A stretch of 64,000 nt of DNA from Halobacteriales archaeon QS_8_69_26 (GCA_003023195.1 PXRX01000012.1:62001-126000), one strand, 5' to 3'; shown: positions 1 through 8,695, numbered from the stretch's first letter. A program made the numbers and translations. The notes: generated by a model not told the origin, from the sequence alone.

Positions 1-1
1 C

Positions 2-145
2 GTCCTCGGTAGCCTGCTCGGCCTGCTGTTCCCGCTGATCGGGCTCGGGGTCTTCCTCGTCCTGCTGTTCGGGGCCTTCAAGGCCTTCCAGGGCGAGCGG
101 TACAAGTTCCCGCTCATCGGGGACTTCGTCGAGGGCCAGATCTAG
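2..145 (+). CDS. C-terminal fragment of a DUF4870 (Tic20-like) membrane protein, cut by the window edge
   Basis: The open frame runs in from the left edge and stops at TAG. It encodes about 47 residues: a hydrophobic helix rich in Leu, Gly and Phe, followed by a GERYKFPLIGDFVEG tail. A last membrane helix followed by a Y-(K)-(F/Y)-P-L-(I)-G-D motif is typical of the end of DUF4870 proteins, which are small four-helix membrane proteins of unknown function. The start lies outside the window, so length and start cannot be judged. The family call rests on this short tail only. Confidence 0.6.
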   Translation, partial: VLGSLLGLLFPLIGLGVFLVLLFGAFKAFQGERYKFPLIGDFVEGQI

Positions 146-272
146 AGGTGCTCGACGGTTCCGGCTCGACCGGCCGGGCACGGCAGTCGCTTTTCAGTGG
201 GTCGGGAACATTGCGTCGTGCACCGGTCCACGATCCGAACCGTTTTCACCGGTGGTACCCCACTGGTCGCCA

Positions 273-1307
273 ATGACCGTTCGTGTCGGCATTCTCGGCG
301 CCACCGGCGCCGTGGGTCAACGGCTCGTCCAGTTGCTCGCACCGCACCCCGAGTTCGAGATTGCCACCCTGGCCGCCAGCGAGGCCAGCGCCGGGAAGTC
401 CTACCGGGAGGCCGCAAAGTGGCGGATCGACGCACCGATCCCCGACGACGTCGCCGAGACGACCGTCGTCGAGGGGACCCCGGAGGAGTTCCCCGAGGAC
501 GTCCCGCTCGTGTTCTCCTCGATGCCCTCGGGGATCGCCGAACGGGTCGAACCCGCCTTCGCGGAGGCCGGCTACGTGGTCTCCTCGAACTCCTCGAACG
601 CCCGCCTCGACGACGACGTCCCGCTGGTCGTCCCGGAAGTCAACGCCGACCACCTCGGGTTGCTGGAGGTCCAGCGCGACGACCGGGGCTGGGACGGCGC
701 CCTCGTCAAGAACCCCAACTGCTCGACCATCGCGATGGTCGGGCCGCTTGCGGCGCTCTCGCCGTACGGCCTGGAACGGGTCCGGGTCGCCACCCTCCAG
801 GCCGTCTCGGGGGCCGGCTACTCCGGGGTCACGTCCATGGAGATACTCGACAACGTCCTCCCGCACATCGGCGGCGAGGAGGAGAAGATGGAGACGGAGA
901 CGAAGAAGCTCCTGGGGGTGTTCGACGGGGCAGAGGTCCAGCACCACCGCGTCGACGTCTCCGCCTCGTGCAACCGGGTCCCGACCATCGACGGCCACCT
1001 GGAGAACGTCTGGGCCGACCTCTCGGATCCCCTCGCACCCGACGAGGCCCGGGAGGTGTTCGCCGAGGGGCCGTCGATCGACCTGCCCAGCGCCCCCGAC
1101 CGCCTGTTGCAGGCCCACGAGGACGAGGACCGCCCACAGCCCCGCCTCGACCGCACCGCCGGCGACGGGATGGTGATCCCGGTCGGTCCGCCCCAGGAGA
1201 CGACCGAGGGCCTCCAGTTCGATTGCCTGGTCCACAACACCCTCCGGGGCGCGGCCGGGGCGAGCGTGCTGAACGGCGAACTGCTCGTCGACCGGGACCT
1301 GGTCTGA
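273..1307 (+). CDS. asd: Aspartate-semialdehyde dehydrogenase
   Basis: This enzyme makes L-aspartate 4-semialdehyde from 4-aspartyl phosphate with NADPH, the branch point to threonine, methionine and lysine. The 344-residue protein starts with the nucleotide-binding loop GATGAVG (residues 9-15). It has the catalytic cysteine in KNPNCSTI (Cys150) and the RVPTIDGH motif carrying the active-site histidine (His242). Length and motifs fit the archaeal/fungal type. An ATG seven codons downstream of an in-frame GTG was chosen because MTVRVGILGATG places the Rossmann strand right at the N terminus, as in relatives. It stands alone, followed by a convergent lipoprotein gene. Confidence 0.95.
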   Translation: MTVRVGILGATGAVGQRLVQLLAPHPEFEIATLAASEASAGKSYREAAKWRIDAPIPDDVAETTVVEGTPEEFPEDVPLVFSSMPSGIAERVEPAFAEAGYVVSSNSSNARLDDDVPLVVPEVNADHLGLLEVQRDDRGWDGALVKNPNCSTIAMVGPLAALSPYGLERVRVATLQAVSGAGYSGVTSMEILDNVLPHIGGEEEKMETETKKLLGVFDGAEVQHHRVDVSASCNRVPTIDGHLENVWADLSDPLAPDEAREVFAEGPSIDLPSAPDRLLQAHEDEDRPQPRLDRTAGDGMVIPVGPPQETTEGLQFDCLVHNTLRGAAGASVLNGELLVDRDLV

Positions 1308-1568
1308 ACCGGCTGTTTCTCTCTTCACCACTCTCGGATGGCCGAGTCGCAACGTTCTCCGGACGGAACGGCCAGGATCACTGACCGGACCACGGCCGAA
1401 CGTCGGCGTTCCGGCCTCGTCCTCCCCAGCCGACTCCCTCCCTCGCTCCGCTCGGTCGGTCGTCCCTCGCGCGTTTCTCGCGCGCCGTGGGGACGTTCGG
1501 GCGGTCGGATCGGAGGTCTTGCCGCCCCGTGCCGGTGGTGCCGCGTCTTACAGTAAAATTACTGTAAA
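1308..1568. other. Intergenic region between convergent genes
   Basis: The 260 bases between asd and the convergent lipoprotein gene contain no credible ORF. Near the far end is a 20-bp palindrome (1548-1567) that recurs across the window. The rest is GC-rich and shows nothing recognisable. Confidence 0.6.
1548..1567. repeat. Dispersed 20-bp palindrome, copy 1
   Basis: The sequence TTACAGTAAAATTACTGTAA consists of two perfect 9-base arms around a 2-base centre. It ends directly before the stop codon of the convergent lipoprotein gene. Five other close copies lie in other intergenic regions of this window (13946, 30073, 34277, 44486, 60566). Its AT content contrasts strongly with the surrounding DNA. 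The function is unknown to me. Confidence 0.8.
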
Positions 1569-2885
1569 TTATCCCTGCCAGATCCGCACGCCCGCCTCGG
1601 TCCCGACGCCGACCGCGACCCGTCCGTCGGGGAGGGCGATCCCGGTGAGGTTGGTCCGGACGGTGCCAGCGGGGTCGAGGGTCCAGGCGACGCTCGCGTC
1701 CCCGGGTTCGCGGCTGACCGCGGCGAGGACGTCCCGGTCGCTCGTGGGCAGGAGGACCTCCGTCGCCCCGTCGCCGTCCAGGTCGCCCGCGATTGCACCG
1801 TCCTCGATCCGGGAGCCGTAGCTGTGCGTCGAGAACCCCGTGTGGCTGGCCGCCACGTCGAGGGATCCGCCGTCGAGGCGGTAGAACTCCAGGAGCTTGT
1901 CGACGTGGGGCTTGCGGACCACGGCCAGTTCCGGGCCGCCGTCCGGGCCCAGCGGCGCGACGACCAGTTGGTGGCGCCATCCCGGCTCGTGGATCGGTCC
2001 GGTCGCCACGTGGTCGCCGTCGGCGTCGAAGACGGCCATGCGCGCGCCGTTCTCCGAGTCCGCCAGCGCCGCGACGATTTCCGGGTCGCCGTCGCCGTCC
2101 AGGTCCGCGACCAGGGGCTGGATCCCCTCGAAGACTTCGGGCGGGCCGACGCTCGCCCGCGCGTCCACCTCGGGGACCGAGGGATCGACGAGGACGACGC
2201 TACTCCCCTCCGTCACGTCGCCCAGCGCACCGTGGGTGTAGCGGTCCGTCGCGTCCCCGAACAGGGCGTACCGGCCGTCGCCCACCGCCGACAGGCGGGC
2301 GTCCGGGGGCGCGTCGACCTCCAGGCGGGTCACCTCTTCGCCCGCGACGATGAGGTCGCCGTTCCCGGCGACACAGAGGAGTTTCGGGTTCGACCCGGAT
2401 CCCTCGCCCCCGGCGTCCACACCGCTCCCGCCGCCGGGTGCGACCACGGGCGACGCCATCTCCCCCGCGCCCGGTGGCGGACGGACCAGGCGCGGATCCC
2501 CCTCCCCGGTCGCGACGGCCGGCGCGGCCCCGCCCGGGAGCGGGTCGTACTCCCCGACCCGTGTCGCCTCGCCGTCGGCGACCCGCCAGCGCGTCGCCCG
2601 CCCCTCGTCGGTGACGAGGGTCCAGTGGCTCCCCCGGTCGGCGGGGTGGGCGACGAGCCACTTCGGTCGTCCCTCGATCGTCACGGGGTCGACCCCACGG
2701 AGGTCCCCGTCACCCCCGAGGTAGCGGTTCCCCGTCGGCCGTGGATGGGTGTACCAGTACGCCTCCGCCGGATCGGGCGGCGTCGGCGTGCCCTCCTCGG
2801 CGTCCGTCCTCCCGCCGTCGGCGGCCAGGCACCCCGAGAGCCCGACGGCCCCCACCGTCGCGAGCAGCGATCTGCGTAGCGGCAT
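1569..2885 (-). CDS. Exported FG-GAP/VCBS-type lipoprotein
   Basis: The 438-residue protein begins MPLRRSLLATVGAVGLSGC, an exported-lipoprotein leader with the acceptor cysteine at residue 19. A Thr/Pro-rich spacer follows. The remainder resembles a beta-propeller: two stretches, DLDGDGDPEI and DLDGDGATEV, are the calcium-binding signature of FG-GAP repeats. It is probably anchored on the outer face of the membrane, and its ligand or role is unknown. The ATG directly before the leader was chosen over an upstream ATG that would add 24 charged residues in front of the signal. It converges on asd. Confidence 0.7.
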   Translation of the reverse strand: MPLRRSLLATVGAVGLSGCLAADGGRTDAEEGTPTPPDPAEAYWYTHPRPTGNRYLGGDGDLRGVDPVTIEGRPKWLVAHPADRGSHWTLVTDEGRATRWRVADGEATRVGEYDPLPGGAAPAVATGEGDPRLVRPPPGAGEMASPVVAPGGGSGVDAGGEGSGSNPKLLCVAGNGDLIVAGEEVTRLEVDAPPDARLSAVGDGRYALFGDATDRYTHGALGDVTEGSSVVLVDPSVPEVDARASVGPPEVFEGIQPLVADLDGDGDPEIVAALADSENGARMAVFDADGDHVATGPIHEPGWRHQLVVAPLGPDGGPELAVVRKPHVDKLLEFYRLDGGSLDVAASHTGFSTHSYGSRIEDGAIAGDLDGDGATEVLLPTSDRDVLAAVSREPGDASVAWTLDPAGTVRTNLTGIALPDGRVAVGVGTEAGVRIWQG

Positions 2886-3013
2886 CGTCCGCACCTCGGG
2901 TGGGATCGGTTTAGTGGTTCGGCGGACGTTCGCCGGCCCCGCCAGACCGGGGGTCACCGTTCTCGGGCACCAGACCGAAGGGGATCACGCCGCCCTCCCT
3001 TGCGGACCGTCCG

Positions 3014-3264
3014 TCAGGCCACCCGATTCTCCAGGTCCTCCCCGGTCCCCAGGCGGCGGCGTACTCCTCCACCGGTATCCCGTGGGTCCGCCGCCGCAGG
3101 ACGAGGACCTCCACGTCCTCGGCCCCGCGGTCGTCCGTCCCGGTCGGATCGCTCCCTCCGGAGTGATCGCCGGGGTCGCTCCTCTCGGATCCGTCGTCGT
3201 GATCGCTCCCTCCGGAGTGGTCGTCGAGGTCGCTCCTCTCGGATCCGTCGTCGTGATCGCTCAT
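3014..3264 (-). pseudogene. Gutted D-2-hydroxyacid dehydrogenase gene (N and C termini only)
   Basis: From an ATG at 3264 the frame reads a repeat-rich acidic leader, then VEVLVLRRRTHGIPVEEYAAA, which looks like the first strand and helix of haloarchaeal D-2-hydroxyacid dehydrogenases. Immediately afterwards, in another frame, comes RRLGTGEDLENRVA and a stop (3014-3016), which matches the usual C terminus of that family. The central part, normally some 250 residues with the NAD-binding domain and catalytic Arg/Glu/His, is absent. Read without a frame change, the ORF runs on to 2911 with no family resemblance. I infer one internal deletion; the family assignment comes from remembered terminal motifs. 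Confidence 0.5.
3147..3262. repeat. 54-bp tandem repeat, two full copies plus a stub
   Basis: Units at 3147-3200 and 3201-3254 are nearly identical, and an 8-base start of a third reaches the ATG at 3262-3264. The unit encodes 18 acidic residues on the minus strand, beginning DHDDGSERSD. It forms the leader of the damaged dehydrogenase gene. Confidence 0.85.
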
Positions 3265-3416
3265 GTCCGTCCGGTCGTCCCGGCCCGGCAAAAGTCCGGT
3301 GACGGGCGGCGCTCGCCGGTCGACCGGGCCCCGGGATCGCCGTGGGGGACGGACCCATACTGGCAAGGGCGACCGACATCAGGGGGTGTTTATCCGTCGG
3401 TGTCGAAGGGCCGGTA

Positions 3417-4724
3417 GTGACGGACGACGAGCGCTTGCTGGCGAGCGAGCGGGTCCAGCAGTCGCTGATAGCGGTCTCGGGCGCGACCCGGTTCATGAGC
3501 GGGATCCTGATGGGCACGGCGATGGCCGTCTACGTGGGCCGGTCGGGATCGGAGTTCGCGGTCAGCATGGTGCTGACGGCGTACTTCCTCGGGATGACCG
3601 TCTTCGCGCCGTTCTGGGGGGCGGTCGCCGACGTGACCGGTCGCCGCCGGGCGGTGATGGTCGCGACGGGGCTGCTGGCGACCCTGGCGGTGCTCCCGCT
3701 GACGGTCGTCGACGGCGTCTGGGGCCCCATCGGCCTCCGGGCGCTCTATGCAGTCTTCGCGGTCGGGTTCGGCCCCGTGATGCTCGCCATCGTCAGCGAA
3801 CGGGGCGGGGCCGAGGGCCGGGGCCAGTCGCTCGGCTTCTACAACAGCGCCCGGGGTGCGGGCTTCGCGGGCGGGCAGTTGGTCGTCGGCGTCCTCCTGG
3901 GACTGCTGGTCCCCGCCTCGCTGTACCTGGTGATCGCCGCCGTCAGCCTGCTCTCGACGGCGGCGGCCGCGCTGGTCGCGGACCCGACGCCGTCGACGGA
4001 CCGGGACCCCGACGCGGGGGAGGTGCTGGCCGAGGTCCGCCGTCGGCTCCTCCCGGCGGTCGACGACCGCGAGCACCTCCGGACGAACGGGCTGTGGGTG
4101 CTCTACGTCGCGCTGGCGCTCCGGAACATGACCGTGCTGGGGGTGATGAGCCTCATGCCGGTGTACCTCACCCGGGACGTGCTCTTCGCGGAGGTGGTGC
4201 TGGCCGGGGTCGCCCTCCCGCCCGAGACGGTGATGGGTGCGCTGCTGGCGATAAATCCCGCGGGGCAGACGGTGTTCATGTACCTGTTCGGTCGGATCGC
4301 GGACGCCGCCGGCCGCAAGCCCCTCATCGTGGTCGGGATGGCCGGATCCGGCCTCTTCGCGGTGGTCGAGGCGGTGGCGACGGTCCCCGGTGGCCTCCTC
4401 GCGCGGACCCTGGTGGCTGGCGCCGGTCTCGTGGTCATCGCCGCCGCGTTCTCGGCGATGACCACCGGGGCGCTCGCGTTCATCGGCGACGTGGCCCCGG
4501 CCGCCCGGGAGTCGGAACTGATGGGCCTGCGCTCGACGGCGAAGGGCGTCGGCGGGGTGCTCGGTCCACCGATTATCGGCGGCGTGGCGACCGTCGCGGG
4601 CATCGAGGCCGCCTTCGCGGTCGGGAGCACGCTTGCGGTCCTCGCGGCGGGCCTGGCGTTCGCCGGCCTCGTCGAGAGTGGCCCCGTCGCGCCAGACCCG
4701 TCCCCGGCGCCCGGCGACGACTGA
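3417..4724 (+). CDS. Major facilitator superfamily transporter
   Basis: This 435-residue integral membrane protein has about twelve predicted helices in two halves. The loop after helix 2 carries the MFS signature GAVADVTGRRRAVM, and the second half has the matching loop GRIADAAGRKPLIV. The pattern fits a drug/metabolite exporter, but the substrate cannot be told. A GTG start (VTDDERLLASERV) was chosen. Upstream in-frame ATG/GTG codons would add a poorly hydrophobic, repeat-adjacent stretch. It is divergent from the damaged dehydrogenase gene and followed by a separate hydrolase gene. Confidence 0.85.
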   Translation: MTDDERLLASERVQQSLIAVSGATRFMSGILMGTAMAVYVGRSGSEFAVSMVLTAYFLGMTVFAPFWGAVADVTGRRRAVMVATGLLATLAVLPLTVVDGVWGPIGLRALYAVFAVGFGPVMLAIVSERGGAEGRGQSLGFYNSARGAGFAGGQLVVGVLLGLLVPASLYLVIAAVSLLSTAAAALVADPTPSTDRDPDAGEVLAEVRRRLLPAVDDREHLRTNGLWVLYVALALRNMTVLGVMSLMPVYLTRDVLFAEVVLAGVALPPETVMGALLAINPAGQTVFMYLFGRIADAAGRKPLIVVGMAGSGLFAVVEAVATVPGGLLARTLVAGAGLVVIAAAFSAMTTGALAFIGDVAPAARESELMGLRSTAKGVGGVLGPPIIGGVATVAGIEAAFAVGSTLAVLAAGLAFAGLVESGPVAPDPSPAPGDD

Positions 4725-4794
4725 GCGGGCTGCGTCGGGAACGACCTTTCGTAGCCAGGATCGAACACCGATTCCACAATAAACGGGTTTCAAT

Positions 4795-4814
4795 TCACGG
4801 TAGATTTACGGAAT
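4795..4814. repeat. Degenerate relative of the dispersed palindrome
   Basis: The sequence TCACGGTAG-AT-TTACGGAAT resembles TTACNGTAA-NN-TTACNGTAA at most positions but is not a clean palindrome. It lies 35 bases before the hydrolase start, where it may be a decayed copy or chance. Confidence 0.3.
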
Positions 4815-4848
4815 TTTATGTGTTTTGCCGCTACTGGTATGGACATAC

Positions 4849-5820
4849 ATGGCACGTCACAGTTCCACAGGGTGCGACGACGGCGACACGGGCGGTTCGG
4901 GCGGCGGTCGGCGGGGCATCGGCAGGCGGTCGTTCGTCAGGGCGGCGGCGACGACGGCGGTCGGGGTCGGCGCGATCGGTGCGGCGTCGGGCACGGCGGC
5001 GGCCGGTCCGCTCAAGGACGGGAAGGGCGAGAGGGCCGAGGCCCCGAACGACTTCCCCCGCGTCTCGACCCGGGACCACTTCGACGACGACGCGAACCTG
5101 ATAAACGGGGAGTCGACCTGGAGCTACGACGTCGAGGGGAGCTGGCCGGGGTCGTGGGGCGAGGATACGCTGACGCTGCTGGTCCACGGCTGGCTCAGTA
5201 GCGACGAGGACGACCAGGACATCGACGGCGGCTACGAACTCAAACTCGGCCTCGAGAAGTACGGCTACTCCGGCGATACCGCCGTGTTCACCTGGGACTC
5301 GGACAAGGGCGACAGCTGGGACTACGGCTGGCACGACGCCAAGGAGATCGCCGAGCGCAACGGCCGGAAGCTGGCCAACTTCAGCCAGTGGTACTCCCGG
5401 AAGTACGGCGTGAACGTCCGCTGGGTCGCGCACTCGCTGGGCGCGCGGGTGGCCCTGTTCGGGATGAAGTCCCTCCACGAGGACTACGGCCACTACAAGC
5501 TCCTCGACTCGGTCAGCCTCGTCGGCGGTGCCGTCGAGGAGGACGACGTGTCCACCGACGCCGGCTGGTGGGACTCGGAGTACGGCCAGCACATCGAGTA
5601 CGCCACGCAGGAACTCAACAACTTCCACGCCTCCGACGACGAGGTGCTCGAGTGGATCTACGAGACCCGCGAGTGGGACGAGGCGGCCGGACTGAGCGGC
5701 GGCGACTCGCCCCTGCCGTACAACTACACCGACTACGACGTCACCGACGTCGTCCCGACCCACTACGACTACCTCGTCCGGGACTACGGCTGTATCTCCG
5801 AGGTCGTCCGCAGGTGGTGA
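4849..5820 (+). CDS. Tat-exported alpha/beta hydrolase (lipase-like)
   Basis: The 323-residue protein carries a twin-arginine leader (GRRSFVRAAATTAVGVGAIG, ending near an AAA cleavage site). It therefore folds inside and is exported. The mature part has the oxyanion-hole strand LLVHGW (His113-Gly114) and the nucleophile elbow AHSLGAR with Ser196, both hallmarks of the alpha/beta-hydrolase fold. It is rich in Asp, Tyr and Trp, as expected for a salt-adapted secreted enzyme. The acid and histidine of the triad are probably in the C-terminal third. Substrate is unknown; a lipase or esterase is likely. ATG at MARHSS was chosen over one eight codons upstream, which would only extend the pre-Tat region. 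Confidence 0.75.
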   Translation: MARHSSTGCDDGDTGGSGGGRRGIGRRSFVRAAATTAVGVGAIGAASGTAAAGPLKDGKGERAEAPNDFPRVSTRDHFDDDANLINGESTWSYDVEGSWPGSWGEDTLTLLVHGWLSSDEDDQDIDGGYELKLGLEKYGYSGDTAVFTWDSDKGDSWDYGWHDAKEIAERNGRKLANFSQWYSRKYGVNVRWVAHSLGARVALFGMKSLHEDYGHYKLLDSVSLVGGAVEEDDVSTDAGWWDSEYGQHIEYATQELNNFHASDDEVLEWIYETREWDEAAGLSGGDSPLPYNYTDYDVTDVVPTHYDYLVRDYGCISEVVRRW

Positions 5821-5862
5821 CGGGTCCCGGCGGATCCCGGTCCGTCCGGCCGTGAGGGCGGC

Positions 5863-6620
5863 TCACCGCCCCTCGAACTCCGGCGACTCCTCGCCGAAGA
5901 AGGCCTCGTGGCCCCTGGCGTAGTCCGCGGTACTCGTCAGGCCGGTCAGGGCGTCCGTCTCGGCCGCGAGTTGTGTCCGGAGGTCCCGCCCGTAACTCCG
6001 GTTGAGGAGGCGCTTGACGGCGGCGTGGGCCCGCGTCGGTCCGTCCGCGAGGCCGGCGGCCACCGTCGCCAGCCGGTCCTCGAACTCCGCGTCCGGCACC
6101 ACCTCGGTCGCCAGCCCCATCTCGACGGCCCGATCGGGGGGGATCGGCTCGTCCAGCAGCGCTATCTCGCGGGCCCGGAGGTGTACTCGAACCGCGCGTC
6201 CTCGGAGACGACGACCACGTCGCCCGACAGCGAGAGGCCGAACCCGCCGCCGGCCGCGACGCCGTTGACGCCCGTGACGACGGGCTTGGGTGCCTCGGCC
6301 AGCGCCGCCACGGCGCCGTGCAGGCGGGCGGCGATCCCGCGGAGGCGGCGCGAGTCGGAGGCGTCGCCCGCCAGGACCGAGAGGTCTGCACCGGTGTTGA
6401 ACGTCCCGCCGGTCCCCGTGAGGACGATACACCGGACGCCGTCGTCCTCCGCGAGGTCCACCGCCGCTTCGCGCAACTCGCCGACCATCTCCCGGTTCAT
6501 CGCGTTGTGCCGTCCGGGGCGGTCCATGACGATCCGGCCGACGTCCTCGACGTGTTCGACCCGCACGTGCTCGCGGTTCCCCGTCCCGTCGCGGTCCTCG
6601 GACGCGTCGGATCCGCTCAT
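5863..6620 (-). pseudogene. Enoyl-CoA hydratase/isomerase gene broken by an internal deletion
   Basis: From ATG 6620 the frame encodes a normal crotonase-fold N-terminal half: the first oxyanion-hole segment (GTFNTGADLSVLAG) and the second (VNGVAAGGGFGLSLSGDVVVVSEDARFEY). Near 6165-6185 the frame then hits a stop. The downstream half continues in another frame from AREIALLDEPIPPDRAVEMGLATEVV to the stop at 5863. Between FEY and AREIAL relatives have about 20-25 residues including the G-(L/I)-x-PD-GG segment that bears a catalytic acid; these are missing. I infer a loss of roughly 60-75 bases that is not a multiple of three. As written the gene cannot make a full enzyme. Confidence 0.75.
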
Positions 6621-6705
6621 AGTCGGTCGATCGTGAGGTCGGTACCGACAATAAGTCCCCGGGTGCGAGAGATCAGTGCAGCAGGAAGCCCCCGACGGGA
6701 CGGGG

Positions 6706-7227
6706 TCAGTTCAGCAGGAAGAACCCGAGGTTCAGGTAGCCGGCGAAGGTGACCCAGAGGAGGTACGGGACCAGTAGGGCCGACGCCCGCCGGTCCACCC
6801 GGTCGAAGGCGGCGATGGTCCCGAGGATGGCCAGCCAGAGGGCCACGATGACGGCGAGGCCGACCGCCGTCGACTGGAGGCCGAAGAAGGCGGCGGACCA
6901 GGCGACGTTCAGGACGAACTGGCCGGCGAACGCCCCCAGCGCGACGGTCCGGTCCCGGCCTGCGTCGCTCCGGTAGACCAGCCACGCGGCGGTGCCGACG
7001 AGCGCGAACAGCACGACCCAGACCGGACCGATCACCCAGTTCGGCGGCGTCAGCGGCGGCCGGGTCAGCGAGGGGTACCAGCTCTCCAGCCCCATCGACG
7101 TGAACACCGACCCCGACGCCCCGACGAGTTCGGTCACCACGACGGCCAGCAACCACGACCCGATCGTCCGCGGATCGGGGAGCGAACGCCCGCCGTCGGC
7201 CGTCCCGGTCGAGTCAGTCGTCCCCAT
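6706..7227 (-). CDS. tspO: TspO/MBR family membrane protein
   Basis: The 173-residue protein has five membrane helices and the family landmarks in order: WYPSLTRPPLTPPNWVIGPVW, WLVYRSD, NVAWSAAFFGLQS, LWLAILGTIAAFDRVD, and PYLLWVTFAGYLN. TspO proteins bind porphyrins and are linked to stress and tetrapyrrole handling; the exact role in haloarchaea is not established. ATG at MGTTDSTG gives a short hydrophilic lead before the first helix. An upstream ATG would overlap the divergent reductase gene. It lies just upstream of the broken hydratase gene on the same strand. Confidence 0.9.
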   Translation of the reverse strand: MGTTDSTGTADGGRSLPDPRTIGSWLLAVVVTELVGASGSVFTSMGLESWYPSLTRPPLTPPNWVIGPVWVVLFALVGTAAWLVYRSDAGRDRTVALGAFAGQFVLNVAWSAAFFGLQSTAVGLAVIVALWLAILGTIAAFDRVDRRASALLVPYLLWVTFAGYLNLGFFLLN

Positions 7228-7330
7228 GCCACCGTCTCGGGCCGCCGGATCCTTCGGGGTTTCCGTCCGCCGTTCGGCCCGGGAGTCGACCGTCGGGGTC
7301 GGTCGCCCCTCGCCGACTGCCTTCAGGCAG

Positions 7331-7338
7331 TTTATTAT
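7331..7338 (+). promoter_or_regulatory. TATA-like box of the GGR-like gene
   Basis: TTTATTAT lies 23-30 bases before ATG 7361 in otherwise GC-rich DNA. This is the spacing expected for a leaderless haloarchaeal transcript. Confidence 0.55.
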
Positions 7339-7360
7339 CGAGGGGCCGGTCTCCCCTGCC

Positions 7361-8695
7361 ATGGAGCGAGCCGACGTCGCCATCGTCGGCGGCGGGCCGG
7401 CGGGGTCGGCCGCCGCCGCGGAGGCCGCCGCCGACCGGGACGAACTCGGGCCGGACTCGACCGACGCCGCCGGGATGCTCGACTACTGGGTCGACATCAT
7501 GGGGTTCTCCCTCGACGAGATCCCCGACGAGGTGATCCTCCAAGAACTGTCGGACGCGGAGTTCGTCGGACCGACCGAGCGGATGGTCCTCCGGTCGACG
7601 GGCATCGACGCGACCTACCCGAAGATGGGGTTCACCTTCGACCGGGTCGGCATGGACGACTGGATGCGCGAACGCGCCGAGGACGCCGGCGCGGACTACC
7701 GCGTCGGGACGGGCGTGCGCGACGTCGAGACGGACCTCGACGGCGACCCGACCCACACCGTCGTCCTGGCCGACGGCGAAGCAGTCGAGGCCGACGCCCT
7801 GGTGCTCGCGGACGGCCCCCAGCGGACGGTCACGAACGGCGTGCTGGACCGGTTCCTGCCCGAGGGCAAGGAGGTCACCGACTACCTGGCATCGACGGAG
7901 GCCAACCACATCGCCTACCAGGAACACCGCCGCTTCCCCGAGGAACTGTTCGACGACGACACGCTGAAGTTCTGGTGGGGGCTGATGCCCGGCGAGACCG
8001 CCTACCCCTGGGTGTTCCCCAACGACGACGGGGTCGCCCGGGTGGGACTGACGATGCCCATCGGGATGGACATCGACGCGATCCCCAACCGCGAGGAGTA
8101 CGACCTCCTGCGGCCCGAGGACGAGTCGATCCCCCGGGGCGGCGAGTACCTCCGGCGACTGCTCGAACGTGAGTACGGCGACGAGTACGACATCGAGTCG
8201 GACTTCCCCCTCGTCGAGGACCGGGGCAAGCGCGGCGGGACCGAGACCTACCCCATCTCCTCGACGAAACCCGTCGACTCCCCCGTCGGCGCGAACGTGG
8301 CCCTCGCCGGCGGCGCGATGGGCACCACCTCGGCGTTCCACGAGGGCGGCTACCACGTCGCGGTCCGGACGGGCCGGGAGGCCGGCCGCCTCGCCGCCGA
8401 GGGCGACCTCTCGGGGTACAACCGCGCCTGGAAACGGGCCATCGGCGACGAGATCCGGCGGAACGTCGCTTTCGCGGACATCGTCGGGGACTACACGCCC
8501 GCGGACTTCGACCGGGCGTTCCGGACCGCCCGGAAGCTCGTCCCCCAGGAGGGCGACGAGGGCGAGCAGATCACCTACCACGTCCGGGCCGGTATCTCGG
8601 GACTGCGCCTGTACCTCCAGTACAAGTGGACCAAGTTCGGCTACCGCGACGGCCGGTACGGCCAGATCCCCGAGTCGACGTACGTCTACGGCTGA
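7361..8695 (+). CDS. Geranylgeranyl-reductase-family flavoprotein with a missing FAD-binding segment
   Basis: This 444-residue protein belongs to the FAD-dependent oxidoreductases related to geranylgeranyl reductase, which saturate isoprenoid chains. It starts with the dinucleotide loop VAIVGGGPAGSAAAAEAA. Downstream it has ELGPDSTDAAGMLDYWVDIM, VLADGPQRTVTNGVL and the second FAD contact GGAMGTTSAFHEGGYHVAVRTG. In relatives about 15-17 residues (the second strand, ending in an acidic residue that holds the FAD ribose, then KGVPR) stand between the first helix and DRDELGPDST. Here they are absent without loss of frame. The protein may therefore bind FAD poorly or not at all. The substrate is uncertain; a lipid or quinone side chain is likely. 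Confidence 0.75.
   Translation: MERADVAIVGGGPAGSAAAAEAAADRDELGPDSTDAAGMLDYWVDIMGFSLDEIPDEVILQELSDAEFVGPTERMVLRSTGIDATYPKMGFTFDRVGMDDWMRERAEDAGADYRVGTGVRDVETDLDGDPTHTVVLADGEAVEADALVLADGPQRTVTNGVLDRFLPEGKEVTDYLASTEANHIAYQEHRRFPEELFDDDTLKFWWGLMPGETAYPWVFPNDDGVARVGLTMPIGMDIDAIPNREEYDLLRPEDESIPRGGEYLRRLLEREYGDEYDIESDFPLVEDRGKRGGTETYPISSTKPVDSPVGANVALAGGAMGTTSAFHEGGYHVAVRTGREAGRLAAEGDLSGYNRAWKRAIGDEIRRNVAFADIVGDYTPADFDRAFRTARKLVPQEGDEGEQITYHVRAGISGLRLYLQYKWTKFGYRDGRYGQIPESTYVYG

Noticed and set aside
246-1352. Long minus-strand ORF opposite asd (and similar ones opposite gltB, ilvA, argS, thermosome and others)
   Set aside because: GC-rich haloarchaeal genes create long antisense frames through third-position GC. 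These are rich in Arg, Gly, Val and Asp without domain features and mirror proven genes.
1548-1567. Palindromes read as transcription terminators
   Set aside because: Copies also lie between divergent promoters and upstream of ilvE, and none is followed by a T tract, so termination cannot be their general role.
4795-4814. Counting the sequence at 4795 as a full copy of the dispersed palindrome
   Set aside because: Both arms carry substitutions and its symmetry is poor. It is listed only as a possible decayed relative.
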